This document shows, piece by piece, positions 8,754-17,389 of a stretch of 64,000 nt of DNA. Position 1 is the first letter of the stretch. Every line of letters begins with the position of its first letter. The stretch spans positions 1 to 64,000 of the IMG/VR virus record IMGVR_UViG_3300036828_000247, one strand, 5' to 3'. A model generated the notes under the pieces. It worked only from the letters and a program-made list of their open reading frames with translations, was not told where the DNA came from and ran no database searches. Position numbers and translations under genes: made by a program. The DNA comes from a virus.

Positions 8754-9257
8754 CTACTCGTTCCACTGAAGCCAGGGTAGGACGTTCACGGCAGCCTGTG
8801 CTCTGCACCTGATACGGAGGAACCGGCTAGGGGCAACCCTTGGCCGACGGGTGTCAGGGTACCAGATGGAGTAGCCGGACTGAGGATGGACGTGCTGCGT
8901 ATCGAACTGGTGAATCGAGGTTATGACACCCTCTGTCGGGGTGACGCCTCCGCCGTGCCCTGTCAGCGCAGCCCCGCCAACACAGAAGCTAGGCTGGTAG
9001 CCAGGGTCCCAGGTATCCGGGGTGGCAGACGTTAGGGCCGAGGCCGCGACATCCCCGTCAAATAGCTGGCAGATCACCGGGGCAGCGGTGCCGAGCACGC
9101 CGTCAAAACTCACACCCCATGCACAGATACGGATGTCAACCGTGGACGGAGTTGCTATCTGAAGAACTGTCTTGGTTGTGTTCGCCACGAGCGCCACCAC
9201 GACCGGCTCCCATGTGGTAGCGATACCGCGCGGGCCAAGGAAGTAATCGCCCATCAT
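8754..9257 (-). CDS. Beta-sandwich virion protein (decoration-like)
   Basis: 167 residues from ATGATG at 9257/9254. It contains GIATTWEPVVVALVANTTKT, VLQIATPSTVDIRICAWGVS and a C-terminal SRFLRIRCRAQAAVN. This pattern occurs in actinophage structural proteins with a jelly-roll or Ig-like fold, often in multiple divergent copies. The TAG stop is followed two bases later by the ATG of the repeat protein, so it belongs to the same translational unit. Confidence 0.6.
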   Translation of the reverse strand: MMGDYFLGPRGIATTWEPVVVALVANTTKTVLQIATPSTVDIRICAWGVSFDGVLGTAAPVICQLFDGDVAASALTSATPDTWDPGYQPSFCVGGAALTGHGGGVTPTEGVITSIHQFDTQHVHPQSGYSIWYPDTRRPRVAPSRFLRIRCRAQAAVNVLPWLQWNE

Positions 9258-10022
9258 TCACCTTCCGTAGAATGCTGGAGCCGGAACCATTACCGGAGCA
9301 GCCCTGCGACGACCGCTCATCTGCTGGGGAAGAATGCCGCCAGGAACTGGTGGCTGGATAACAACGATCAGCCCGATGCCAACCTGTATAGTCAGTGTGG
9401 TCGAGCCAGCGTTGCTGGCCGGGCTACCGGACGCGGGCGAACCATTCACATCCTGCGCCGCATGGGACCGCTGGGCTAGTGCCCCGTCGGTGTAGGCGTT
9501 GGTGAATCCCGAGCCCGGCGTCCAGGTCTCGGCAGCCGCCGTACTGGACGATATCTGGCAGGCGGTAAATGCATAGCAGCCAGCCTGCGGCACATTCCCA
9601 CTGGTTGCCATCGTCAGCGTGGTGCCGGCGCTGGCGGTAACCGTGCCGGATGCCCCCTCGGGAGTTACGGGGTCGGCACCGGAGAATTCCTCCAGCCCTG
9701 CACCGAGCCGCGCGTTAGTTGCGGTGCCCGTGTTGGTCGCGGTCAGGACCGGGGCGGCATCAGCGCCAGCAGCAATCTTACGAAACAGGATCGCCCGGGC
9801 CTGCACCGCATTCGTGACTGCCCCCGCATCCACGGCCGTCACCCATCCCGAGGGTGGGGCAATAGCGCCGGCAGTAGTGCCGCCCCACGCGACCGCCCAG
9901 CAGTACAGCACATTCCCGGCAGTACGGTTCTGCCCGGTGCCCCACGCCGTCGTGATAGATGGCGTGTTGCTCCCCACCTGATTCACAGGTGCGGCAGGCG
10001 TACCAACGCGGGCGACGGCCAT
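9258..10022 (-). CDS. Beta-rich surface protein of the virion
   Basis: 254 residues of Ala/Thr/Gly-rich beta sequence (PPSGWVTAVDAGAVTNAVQA, ATNARLGAGLEEFSGADPVT) and a short basic Pro-rich C-terminus (MSGRRRAAPVMVPAPAF). The central part resembles the GW-containing beta-sandwich of phage fibre or decoration proteins. There is no signal peptide. It lies between other beta-rich head genes. Confidence 0.6.
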   Translation of the reverse strand: MAVARVGTPAAPVNQVGSNTPSITTAWGTGQNRTAGNVLYCWAVAWGGTTAGAIAPPSGWVTAVDAGAVTNAVQARAILFRKIAAGADAAPVLTATNTGTATNARLGAGLEEFSGADPVTPEGASGTVTASAGTTLTMATSGNVPQAGCYAFTACQISSSTAAAETWTPGSGFTNAYTDGALAQRSHAAQDVNGSPASGSPASNAGSTTLTIQVGIGLIVVIQPPVPGGILPQQMSGRRRAAPVMVPAPAFYGR

Positions 10023-10025
10023 GGC

Positions 10026-10514
10026 TCAGCTCGTGGTAAAGAGAGCTAGGCCGTTGGTGGGGTCAACCGTGTAGGTGTACGGGCCAGCTGTGCTGGAGAC
10101 CGTCACCCCGAAGTCAATCACCGCGATGACGGGGGTGGCGGAGTCCACGCCACCACCGATCGTGAAGTCATAGATGCACATCGAGGCAGCCGAGATGGTG
10201 ACGGCAGCGCCCCAGCTGATGGGGGCTGGGGCGGTGCACGTCCACTTGTCGGTGCCGGGAGCGGTGCCGGTAGTCAGCGTCAGCGTGGTTAGCGGAATCC
10301 GGCCCGAGTTTGTCGCGGCGAGATAGTCCGCGTTAGCGCATTCCGTGTACGCAGTCTTCAGGTCAGAGACGAACTGGTAGACCTGCTGCGTTGCAGTCCA
10401 CGCCGATGCGCTACCGGTGAACAGAGCGCAGCGGAACGCATCAGTTGTGAGGTTGATGGTCTTCTTGTTGATCGCGTCTACAGCCTTTGGATAGACGTGA
10501 CTGGTTACCGCCAT
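10026..10514 (-). CDS. Small structural (head fibre-like) protein
   Basis: 162 residues. The opening, SHVYPKAVDAINKKTINLTT followed by DAFRCALFTGSASAW, matches a pattern I know from actinophage virion proteins that begin with a short helical anchor and continue as a beta-sandwich. The C-terminal half contains FTIGGGVDSATPVIAVIDFG. Likely a capsid-associated protein; function inferred. Confidence 0.6.
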   Translation of the reverse strand: MAVTSHVYPKAVDAINKKTINLTTDAFRCALFTGSASAWTATQQVYQFVSDLKTAYTECANADYLAATNSGRIPLTTLTLTTGTAPGTDKWTCTAPAPISWGAAVTISAASMCIYDFTIGGGVDSATPVIAVIDFGVTVSSTAGPYTYTVDPTNGLALFTTS

Positions 10515-10578
10515 GCCCTTGCTCCTGTACCCTTGCTTTCTTGGCCGCTCGCACCAGGCGAGAGGGAGTGGTATTCAG

Positions 10579-10614
10579 TTATGGGATGAGGAATCCGCCA
10601 TCGGCCGGAACCTC
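10579..10614 (-). pseudogene. Remnant of a major-capsid-like gene (11 codons)
   Basis: Intergenic DNA on the minus strand encodes EVPADGGFLIP and then TAA. The same 11 residues occur in the major capsid protein (codons at 13695-13727), with several synonymous differences. No start or ribosome-binding site belongs to the fragment. It looks like a leftover of a duplicated or exchanged capsid gene. The match is short, so chance is not fully excluded. Confidence 0.45.
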
Positions 10615-10618
10615 ACTG

Positions 10619-11194
10619 CTACTGCCTGCCGCCCCTCCCTTTAGTAAGCTGTTCGTCGCCGGGACTGGTCGCCCCCGAAGAGCTCTGCTGGCCGGGCTGG
10701 CTGGGTCCAGTCCCTCGGGTATGCCCACCCGTCGAACGAGCAGTAGAGGGTGAACCCTGGCTCGACTGCTGGTGCCCGCCTGAGTGGCTCCCCGCAGAGC
10801 TGGCAGGCGGTCGGGTCGACTGTCCCGTTTCCTGGGGTGTTGATCCACTCTTGTCTTGCTTGCTCTCTGATGCTGAGGAGCTGGTACCAGCTGATGACGA
10901 TCCCTCCTCGTCGTCGTCGGCGTGCTCCAGGTCGATCAGGTCAGCCTTGGTCAGGCCTTCCGCGTCCTCCTGGGATAGGCCGAGGACCCTGACCGCGTAG
11001 TCAACGTGCTCGTCCTTCGGGGCTGACTTCGCCGGAGGGGTCTCCTCCACCACATCCGGGTCTGCGGCGTTGCTTGCGCCTTCGCCTACTGAGATCCTTG
11101 CCATGCTCGTCTCCCTCCGTGGAAGGCCGCAGTGCGGGCAGGCCATCAGATCACTGGCGATTGCCTGGCAGCCGCAGCTGCGGCAATTCCACAT
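10619..11194 (-). CDS. Zinc-ribbon protein with long disordered tail
   Basis: 191 residues. The N-terminus, WNCRSCGCQAIASDLMACPHCG, is a four-cysteine zinc ribbon. Residues 30-90 are acidic with a short helix, and the remaining 100 residues are Ser/Gly/Gln/Thr-rich low complexity. An internal ATG (MARISVGEG) could give a form without the ribbon. It lies in the head gene cluster between decoration-like genes; virion component or assembly factor are both possible. Confidence 0.65.
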   Translation of the reverse strand: MWNCRSCGCQAIASDLMACPHCGLPRRETSMARISVGEGASNAADPDVVEETPPAKSAPKDEHVDYAVRVLGLSQEDAEGLTKADLIDLEHADDDEEGSSSAGTSSSASESKQDKSGSTPQETGQSTRPPASSAGSHSGGHQQSSQGSPSTARSTGGHTRGTGPSQPGQQSSSGATSPGDEQLTKGRGGRQ

Positions 11195-11203
11195 AGTTTG
11201 CTC

Positions 11204-11332
11204 CTAGCCCTTATCGGGCGGTGCCTTGGACTTGGGTGGGTGGTAGATATCCTGCCGCCCCTGCTGGGCCAGCAACGGCAGCTCCTTGGCCTGGTCGGCA
11301 TTGCTGATCGTCTCACGGCTGTCCCGTGGCAT
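11204..11332 (-). CDS. 42-residue hypothetical protein in the head operon
   Basis: The ATG at 11332 is preceded by GAGGGAATC. The product is MPRDSRETISNADQAKELPL continuing to PKSKAPPDKG and TAG. It is hydrophilic, with no cysteines or membrane segment. It fills the gap between two head genes and has the same orientation and codon preference. Function unknown. Confidence 0.6.
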   Translation of the reverse strand: MPRDSRETISNADQAKELPLLAQQGRQDIYHPPKSKAPPDKG

Positions 11333-11341
11333 GATTCCCTC

Positions 11342-11794
11342 CTAGCTGACAAACGCTCCGGGATCTAGTGGCGTGAACTGCAGATACCACTTCATCTGGC
11401 CGGTATCGTTCGCCGTAGTCGTCCAGGTTATCACCCCGGCCGGGACAATGGCCACGAACGAGCGGTCGAAGTTGATCACGTTGGTCTGGATCGGCCCGCT
11501 CGCAATTCCGGCAGCGAACGCCGGAACGAACAGGCCGCCGACGGCCGCACTGGTGACCACGGCCGACGTCGCGATGGAGGCCGGGGCGCTGACCCCACCC
11601 GTAGGCGTGTTGCCCAGGGACAGGCTGGTGACCGTAGCGCCAAGCGCCGTAGTCACCAGCCCGGCCATGAACTGGACCAGCACCGATCCGCCCGTCACCG
11701 TGAACAACGTGGCAGTAGCCGTCTGGGGCAGCGCCTGTGCTGCCTTAACGACCATGGACCCCGAGAGGCCTGAGTTCTTCACGGTGACTGACAT
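11342..11794 (-). CDS. Virion beta protein, paralogue 1
   Basis: 150 residues. Its ATG overlaps the stop of the next gene upstream (TAATG). The segment AAQALPQTATATLFTVTGGS aligns with GKALPASATGAIFNVTGVIQ of the neighbouring gene (11794-12276), and both end in a Trp-containing strand (WYLQFTPLDPG versus WVLGYTPLVPK). They are therefore tandem paralogues of a beta-sandwich structural protein, probably on the capsid surface. Confidence 0.65.
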   Translation of the reverse strand: MSVTVKNSGLSGSMVVKAAQALPQTATATLFTVTGGSVLVQFMAGLVTTALGATVTSLSLGNTPTGGVSAPASIATSAVVTSAAVGGLFVPAFAAGIASGPIQTNVINFDRSFVAIVPAGVITWTTTANDTGQMKWYLQFTPLDPGAFVS

Positions 11795-12276
11795 TAGACT
11801 GCCACCACCGATCCGGCAGCCTTGGGCACCAGCGGCGTGTAGCCGAGGACCCAGGTGATGTTGCCCGTCACCGTAGTCAGGGTCGTGATCGTAATGCTGG
11901 CTGCATTGACCGTGAACCTGTTCATGGCGGTGGCCGCTCCCGAGGCCACGACCGGGGCCGGTAGTGCGCCGCCCGGGGTCAGCGGCATCACGAGCACCGC
12001 GCCTACGGCCGTCGCGTTGAGCGGGGCAGCCGGGGCCGCAGCTATCGCGGCCGGCAGCCCAGTCACGCCGATCGTAGGCGAGACGTTGGATGCCTGCAGG
12101 GCCGTGCTAACGATCCCGAACAGCGCAGTCACCTGGATGACACCGGTCACGTTGAAGATGGCCCCGGTAGCGCTAGCCGGCAGAGCCTTCCCGACGTTGA
12201 CGCAGTACCGGCCGGTCTCTGCCCGGCCCTTCTGGGAGATGTCCTTGAAAATGAATCCCTTGGTAAGGGAGCTCAT
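11794..12276 (-). CDS. Virion beta protein, paralogue 2
   Basis: 160 residues, related to the following gene at 11342-11794 (shared ALPxxATxxxFxVTG and WxLxxTPLxP motifs). It begins MSSLTKGFIFKDISQKGRAE. Ala/Val/Thr-rich beta sequence with no signal peptide. Tandem duplication of this kind is typical of head decoration genes downstream of the major capsid gene. Confidence 0.65.
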   Translation of the reverse strand: MSSLTKGFIFKDISQKGRAETGRYCVNVGKALPASATGAIFNVTGVIQVTALFGIVSTALQASNVSPTIGVTGLPAAIAAAPAAPLNATAVGAVLVMPLTPGGALPAPVVASGAATAMNRFTVNAASITITTLTTVTGNITWVLGYTPLVPKAAGSVVAV

Positions 12277-12277
12277 G

Positions 12278-12724
12278 TCAGGCCCCCAGGAGTTCCAGGT
12301 TGGCCGGGGCCCGCTGAACGGTGAGGTCGGCCGTGATCACCGAGCAGAGCCCGGAACCACCCGCCGTCACCTTGAGGTAGGAGTTGGGGTCAGCCAGCTC
12401 CGATGTGAAGACGTGGAAGCAGCTCATCGCTGCCGTGAGGAGCCCAGCCGTTGTGCCGTGCGTGTACGTCGATACGGCTGGGCTGATGATCAGCTTGCTC
12501 CAGGGAGCCGTACCATCGGTCGCCGTACTCCAGTAGACCACCCGGATAGCCGCGAGCGTGCTGGCGAAGCCACCGGCAAACGAGCTGTCCTGGTTGAGCG
12601 TGGCTACCGCCGTGGCGCCGGTCACTACCACCATGGCCGTGCTCGCACCGCGCAGACGGAACGGCTTGGCACTTGCGATCGGGATGATGTTGACGAGCCT
12701 CCCGAGGGCTTCCATTCCTGCCAT
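12278..12724 (-). CDS. Hypothetical head protein next to the major capsid gene
   Basis: 148 residues, ATG at 12724 with AAGGAA in front. It contains NIIPIASAKPFRLRGASTAM and VYWSTATDGTAPWSKLII. It is the first gene after the major capsid protein, a usual place for decoration proteins. Beta-rich, no cysteine pattern, no membrane segment. Confidence 0.6.
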   Translation of the reverse strand: MAGMEALGRLVNIIPIASAKPFRLRGASTAMVVVTGATAVATLNQDSSFAGGFASTLAAIRVVYWSTATDGTAPWSKLIISPAVSTYTHGTTAGLLTAAMSCFHVFTSELADPNSYLKVTAGGSGLCSVITADLTVQRAPANLELLGA

Positions 12725-12803
12725 TCTTTGATTCCTTCCTGCCGGGGTTTCAATGCCGGCGGATTCGGCCTACAGCCAGCGGTTGCTGGGGACGGCCTAG
12801 GGA

Positions 12804-14213
12804 TTACCGCTGTGCGAGCTGCACGAACGGGGTCAGTGTCGGGCCGTTGTTGTGCGGGGTGATCGGGCTCTGGATCCAGGGCCGACCATCCAGCCGCTCG
12901 ATCACGCGGAATGCGGTCTTGTCGTTCTGGAACTTGTACTGCTCCGAGGACGCCGACTGCATCATCTGCCGGTCACCGATCAGGTAGTACTGCATGTCCA
13001 CGAACGAGAGGTCGCCAGGCGAGCCCAGGATCGGGGTCTTCTCCGTGAAGTACACCGGACGACCCAGGATCGTGATCGGGGGAGTAGCCGAACCCGGGTT
13101 GGTGTAGTTACCCATCCACACCGGCCCACCACCCGTGCCCACGGACAGCGCCATGGTCGCGAGCTCGGGGAAGGTGTCGATGGAAGCCAGCCACACCGCG
13201 TTACCCAGCGCGGTCGGGAGCATGCGTGCGAACATCTTCACGACGTTCTCCCAGACGATCGTGCCGTTGGCCTGCGAGCCTTCCTTCGCCACGTTGACAG
13301 AGGCCGGGCAGTTGATGAAGCCCAGGGGCTCGCCCACGCCGGTCCCCGTCATGAACGCGATGTCCTCGTACCAGGCGATGGCGCGCGGGAAGATCGTGTC
13401 GAAGAAACTGGCGAACGCCGGAGCGTCCGACAGCAGCTCGTTCGGCACTTCCGCGTAGCCGGTCAGCTTCTTGGCATCGAGCACGACGCGGCCGAACGTG
13501 GCCTGCGACTCGACCAGCTGCGCGGCCTCTTCGGTCCAGTAGCAGACCACGCCACCGAACACCGAGCTAACGTTGCTGGTTGTGTCGATCATCGGGATGG
13601 GAACCCGCAGCGAGTCCATCGGGATGACCTGGGCGCGCGGCCGCACCACGGCCGTTTCCAGCGCCACCTGGAGGATCTGGGTACGCAGGACTTCCGGGAT
13701 CAGGAAGCCACCGTCGGCCGGGACCTCGGAGCCGAAGCTGTTCTGGATCTTCAGCATGTTCTGGCGCTTGCGCCCCAGTACCTCGGAGTTCTTGAGCACC
13801 TCGTACTTCGGCCAGATGGCCTGGAAGAACTCCGCCGTGTCCCTGAACCGCAGGTCCTCGGGGGTGTCCTTCTCCAGCCGGGCCCCGAACGAGCCGTGGT
13901 TGTAGGCTGCACCCTTCCCGTGGCTGACTGCCTTGACGTCGGCCGGGGAGTTCACGCCGCCCATGTTGAGCCGGCCGTTCATGGTCTGGCCGCCATTGGT
14001 CTTCATGAAGTCGGCCAGGCCGATCTGGACCTGCTCCTTGATCTGAGCCTGGAGGCTCTCGTCCTTGTTCATCTGGGCCTTGGCATAGACCCCGATGAAC
14101 TCCTTGAACTTGCCCGGCTCGGACATCATTGCCCGGACGTTGCCGGTGTCGGCCAGGAAGTCTTCCAGCTCCTCAGCCTTGGTCGGAATATTGATTGTCG
14201 GCATCTCCGTCAT
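12804..14213 (-). CDS. HK97-type major capsid protein
   Basis: 469 residues from the ATG at 14213, which overlaps the protease stop (ATGA). Residues 1-150 form a charged, helical delta-like region that the protease would remove in this family. The mature part begins near FGSEVPADGGFLIPEVLRTQ and shows the phage capsid pattern SLRVPIPMIDTTS, GWx-less but typical spine-helix segments, then KKLTGYAEVPNELLSDAP and IAFMTGTGVGEPLGFIN. C-terminal RVIERLDGRPW. Gene order after a ClpP-like protease makes this secure. Confidence 0.93.
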   Translation of the reverse strand: MTEMPTINIPTKAEELEDFLADTGNVRAMMSEPGKFKEFIGVYAKAQMNKDESLQAQIKEQVQIGLADFMKTNGGQTMNGRLNMGGVNSPADVKAVSHGKGAAYNHGSFGARLEKDTPEDLRFRDTAEFFQAIWPKYEVLKNSEVLGRKRQNMLKIQNSFGSEVPADGGFLIPEVLRTQILQVALETAVVRPRAQVIPMDSLRVPIPMIDTTSNVSSVFGGVVCYWTEEAAQLVESQATFGRVVLDAKKLTGYAEVPNELLSDAPAFASFFDTIFPRAIAWYEDIAFMTGTGVGEPLGFINCPASVNVAKEGSQANGTIVWENVVKMFARMLPTALGNAVWLASIDTFPELATMALSVGTGGGPVWMGNYTNPGSATPPITILGRPVYFTEKTPILGSPGDLSFVDMQYYLIGDRQMMQSASSEQYKFQNDKTAFRVIERLDGRPWIQSPITPHNNGPTLTPFVQLAQR

Positions 14214-15301
14214 GCTCCCTTCAGGGCTGCGAGGAACTGAGTGGCGTCCTCTTCGGTGGCCTCTGGCCATTCATTGATGACCGGAGGAGTCGGGTCCGCG
14301 TTGCCGTCCCCGCTGGGGAGGCCAAGCGCGCTGGCGTGCGCCAGCAGGTGGGCGTGCGCCGCATCCTTGTTCTTGAGATCCTGGGTCTGGTTCCAGCGGC
14401 CGAGGGCCGCAACCACGCCACCCTTGTCCGGGCCTGCGCCCGGGGACGAGTGATGCGGAAGGGCCCAGTGAGCCTGGGTTGCCGGGTCGCCGGAGCTCTT
14501 CTCACCGGCGCACACCTTGCTGTAGTCGCCGGCCGAGTGACAGGCAGCCATCGCGGCCGCAGCATCCCAGTCGAAAACCTCAACGTGGCCATCGGTGAAC
14601 ATGACCTGGATAAGGTTGCTGACCGGCTCGTTACCCCCGGTCGTGACCGGCTCGGGACGGTTCTGGCCCCGGAACACGCTCATGTCCCAGGTGTCCGCTG
14701 CCGGCACGACCTGTCGGCCAGCACCCGAGTCTAGGAACCGGTCAGCCAGGCCCACGTCGATGGCCTCCTGGCCGCTGAACCAGGTCTCAGCCTTCATGAT
14801 CTGGCGCCAGTAGTCAGGGGTACGGCCGGTGTGGTCGCTGTAGATGGAGGCGATGTTGTTGCTGGCGCGGTCCAGCCGCTCAGCCTGGTCCCGGAGGTCC
14901 TGGGCATTCCCGATGGCCATCGTGAAGCCATCGTGGACCATCATGGTTGCCTGCCGGGCGATGAGAACCGGGTTGCCCGCCATAGCGATGACCGAGGCGA
15001 TGGAGTACGCTGCCCCGTCAATCACGATGGAGACGTCCCGCCGCGAGCTCAGCGTGTTGTAGATGGCTATGCCGTCATCAACCTCGCCACCCGGGCTGTT
15101 GAGGTGAACCTCGATCGGCCCGGTGACGTCAGCCAGATCCCGGATCAGGTCCATGGCCGATACGCCAAAGAATCCGATCTCGTCATAGATGTGAAGCTGA
15201 GTCGGCCCGCTGATCTGATTCCGGATCCTGTACCAGTCATTCCCGCCCTGGTGCAGGCCGTACATCTTCCTGGCCGTACGCCAGGGTGTGTTACGACTCA
15301 C
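14210..15301 (-). CDS. ClpP-like capsid maturation protease
   Basis: 363 residues. The S14/ClpP fold is visible: EVHLNSPGGEVDDGIAIYN, the Ser motif GAAYSIASVIAMAG and the His motif MMVHDGFTMAIGNAQD, followed by the helix IASIYSDHTGRTPDYW and SGQEAIDVGLAD. These give the expected Ser-His-Asp triad. The C-terminal ~150 residues are an extra region, probably a scaffold-type extension. In HK97-like phages it cleaves the capsid delta domain. The start at 15301 lies within the end of the previous gene. Confidence 0.9.
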   Translation of the reverse strand: MSRNTPWRTARKMYGLHQGGNDWYRIRNQISGPTQLHIYDEIGFFGVSAMDLIRDLADVTGPIEVHLNSPGGEVDDGIAIYNTLSSRRDVSIVIDGAAYSIASVIAMAGNPVLIARQATMMVHDGFTMAIGNAQDLRDQAERLDRASNNIASIYSDHTGRTPDYWRQIMKAETWFSGQEAIDVGLADRFLDSGAGRQVVPAADTWDMSVFRGQNRPEPVTTGGNEPVSNLIQVMFTDGHVEVFDWDAAAAMAACHSAGDYSKVCAGEKSSGDPATQAHWALPHHSSPGAGPDKGGVVAALGRWNQTQDLKNKDAAHAHLLAHASALGLPSGDGNADPTPPVINEWPEATEEDATQFLAALKGA

Positions 15302-15608
15302 TGTCCATTCCTTCCTCTTGGCGTTGATGGCCAGGATTGTTGAGGTGCATTAGCGCACCACGATTGAAAACCATCCACGGAGGCATCGCTGGGCCGAAGA
15401 CGGCCTGGTCCGGATCACCAGGCGGGTCTGGGTCGGGCTCCGTAACGACGACCGGCGGAGGGCTGGGCGTCTGCTCCTCTTCCGCACAGGCCTGGGCAAG
15501 GGCCAGCATGAGCCAGAGCCTGTCGAGATCTGCTGTCTTTGGCGTCGGCCGGTAGACCCCGGTCCGGAGCCACGGAGCATCACGTTTCATCCTCAGGATC
15601 CGGCTCAC
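15291..15608 (-). CDS. Small hypothetical protein between portal and protease
   Basis: 105 residues from the GTG at 15608, which overlaps the portal stop (GTGA). An internal ATG at 15590 would give 99 residues. The N-terminal half is helical (DLDRLWLMLALAQACAEEEQ), the middle is Pro/Asp-rich. No known domain. Overlapping starts and stops on both sides support translation. Confidence 0.6.
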   Translation of the reverse strand: MSRILRMKRDAPWLRTGVYRPTPKTADLDRLWLMLALAQACAEEEQTPSPPPVVVTEPDPDPPGDPDQAVFGPAMPPWMVFNRGALMHLNNPGHQRQEEGMDSES

Positions 15609-17074
15609 GACGTCAGCTCCAGGTGGCCATTGAGCCCGGCCCGTAGGACATTGGCCGCACGCTCTGCCTCGATCTCGTTCACGGCATCCTGGAACGCTTC
15701 CCGGATATCCGCGGCAAACGTCAGGCCTGGAACCATGTCGGCCGGGGTGACAGATTTGCCAGGTGTAGGCGCTGGCGCCGGTTCGGTCTTGCCGCCAGCA
15801 GGTAGCGCTGGCTGTTCTGTGGCTCCCGGGACGGCAGCGGCACCAGCGGGGCTCGGGGTGGGCGGAGGCTTCCACGTCATGTCCGGAAGGCCCACTACCG
15901 TCAGCACCTCTGATGAGTCGTACCCAGCCTTGACAAGGGCAGCAGCCGCTGTAGACTTGACGGTCAGCTCCTGTGCGGCCTCTGTAATGCTGTGTGTCTG
16001 TGGATCCTGGAAATCAAACTCAACGCCAGTCCCGGTGCTGCCGAACATCGGGAGGTAGAACCCATTCATGGCGGTACGCTGCCGAGTCAGGCGTGGGATT
16101 TCCTGCCAGGCAATGTGGACATCCTCAGCCGTCTGGGCGTTGGCGCGGTTGACATCCTCGCTGTTACCCAACATTGCCTGGTGGACCCGGTATGCCTCAC
16201 GGATGATGTCACGGCTGATCTTCCGGAGCTCCGGGAACTGCATGTCACGCATGGTGTAGGTATTGGCGATCCACTGGGCACCCTGCTCCAGGATGCCAAC
16301 GCGGTGACCCCGAGCGACGCCCTGATGCTGCTCGCGCCAGCGGGAGGTGAACTCGTCAAACTCGTCATCGCTCAGCCGCTTGCTGAACTGGACGATCCCG
16401 CCCGGGGTGGCTGAGTTGAGGAAGAAGTTGCGTGACCACTCGGCCGTGTACTTTGCCGCGTCGATATCCGCCATGATCGACTGGACCGGGCTGAGGCCCC
16501 GGTAAAGGTCACTGGGGTTGGGATACTTGATCTGGATGACCTCGTTAACATCCAGGGGCACGGTCTCGCCGTTGGGGCCGGTGTAAACCCAGCCCTTCAG
16601 GAACTTGTCGCGGTCTGGTACCGGCTCCATCCTGTCAGGCCGCACCGGCCACATCTCGATGGGAATCCCGAGGCCGGAGGCTCCGCGGTTCAGAACCCAG
16701 TACCATTCCCCGACCAGCTCCATGTGCTGCCAGCCGATCTCCATGAACATGTCGCCAGTCATGAAGTCATTGGGCCGGTTCCAGAGCTTCAGCGCCTGAT
16801 GCTGCAACACCTCGACCCGCTGGTCGCTACCAAGGTCCACGCTGGAATAGCGCACCCGATTATCCTGGTTAATCCGGTACATATTCCACTGAGAGCGTGA
16901 GACCCCGGTACTCAGCAGCTGAACGATGGCGAACAGGGTGCCCTGGCCGCTCATGGCCGCCAGCTGGGTAGTCATGCCGGCCCCGGTCATACTGGTGCCA
17001 CCGTAGCTGACCCGGTTCGGCGCCATGGGCAGCGGGCGGAGCGCCATGGCCTTGCTTATCAGAGACTTAGGCAT
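15605..17074 (-). CDS. Portal protein (HK97 family)
   Basis: 489 residues from the ATG at 17074, which overlaps the stop of a 37-residue gene (ATGCCTAA). Characteristic portal segments are AIVQLLSTGVSRSQWNMYR, LWNRPNDFMTGDMFMEIGW, EWYWVLNR, IQIKYPNPSDLYRGLSPVQS and RNFFLNSATPGGIVQ. A Pro/Ala-rich linker and short C-terminal helix follow (residues ~410-489). It forms the dodecameric ring at the capsid vertex through which DNA is packaged. Confidence 0.93.
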   Translation of the reverse strand: MPKSLISKAMALRPLPMAPNRVSYGGTSMTGAGMTTQLAAMSGQGTLFAIVQLLSTGVSRSQWNMYRINQDNRVRYSSVDLGSDQRVEVLQHQALKLWNRPNDFMTGDMFMEIGWQHMELVGEWYWVLNRGASGLGIPIEMWPVRPDRMEPVPDRDKFLKGWVYTGPNGETVPLDVNEVIQIKYPNPSDLYRGLSPVQSIMADIDAAKYTAEWSRNFFLNSATPGGIVQFSKRLSDDEFDEFTSRWREQHQGVARGHRVGILEQGAQWIANTYTMRDMQFPELRKISRDIIREAYRVHQAMLGNSEDVNRANAQTAEDVHIAWQEIPRLTRQRTAMNGFYLPMFGSTGTGVEFDFQDPQTHSITEAAQELTVKSTAAAALVKAGYDSSEVLTVVGLPDMTWKPPPTPSPAGAAAVPGATEQPALPAGGKTEPAPAPTPGKSVTPADMVPGLTFAADIREAFQDAVNEIEAERAANVLRAGLNGHLELTS

Positions 17075-17180
17075 GGGGCACCCCATTCCCGCCCTTGTTG
17101 TGGATCCAGAGCAGCCAGATGATCACGGCGGAGAGAATGAAGTCCCCGGCCGCAAGGATCGTTGCCAGCACCGCCCACAT
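17067..17180 (-). CDS. 37-residue single-span membrane peptide
   Basis: ATG at 17180, product starting MWAVLATILAAGDFILSAVI and ending HNKGGNGVPHA. One hydrophobic span covers residues 2-26. It ends inside the portal start (ATGCCTAA overlap) and overlaps the end of the 88-residue gene by 58 bases in another frame. Weak ribosome-binding site. The coupled position suggests it is real. Function unknown; a holin-like or membrane-anchor role is speculation. Confidence 0.5.
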   Translation of the reverse strand: MWAVLATILAAGDFILSAVIIWLLWIHNKGGNGVPHA

Positions 17181-17389
17181 AATTCACCCCGCGTCACCTT
17201 CGCGAACTCCTCGCAGCACAGCACGACTACCCGGCTACGAATCTCATCGGGCAGGATGAACTCCAGCCGGTCCCGGTACTCCTGGTAATCGGCCATGCTC
17301 GTCCGGAGCGGCAGCCTAACGGCCAGGTACTCGTCCGGGCCAACCACCAGGCTGGTCTGGAAGAGCTCATTGGCCGACGGCATGCCCAT
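17123..17389 (-). CDS. Hypothetical 88-residue protein of the packaging operon
   Basis: Its ATG at 17389 overlaps the stop of the upstream gene (TGATG). It starts MGMPSANELFQTSLVVGPDE and contains FILPDEIRSRVVVLCCEEFA. The last ~20 codons overlap the 37-residue membrane ORF. No domain recognised. Confidence 0.55.
   Translation of the reverse strand: MGMPSANELFQTSLVVGPDEYLAVRLPLRTSMADYQEYRDRLEFILPDEIRSRVVVLCCEEFAKVTRGELCGRCWQRSLRPGTSFSPP

Noticed and set aside
7576-8769. Thr/Pro/Ala-rich plus-strand ORFs with repeats
   Set aside because: Mirror image of the repeat protein on the minus strand. The minus frame has good overlaps with neighbours, whereas these frames are broken by stops.
12852-14240. 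462-codon plus-strand ORF opposite the capsid gene
   Set aside because: It is antisense to the clear HK97 capsid gene, rich in Arg/His/Val as expected from reverse reading of GC-rich coding DNA, and has no ribosome-binding site.
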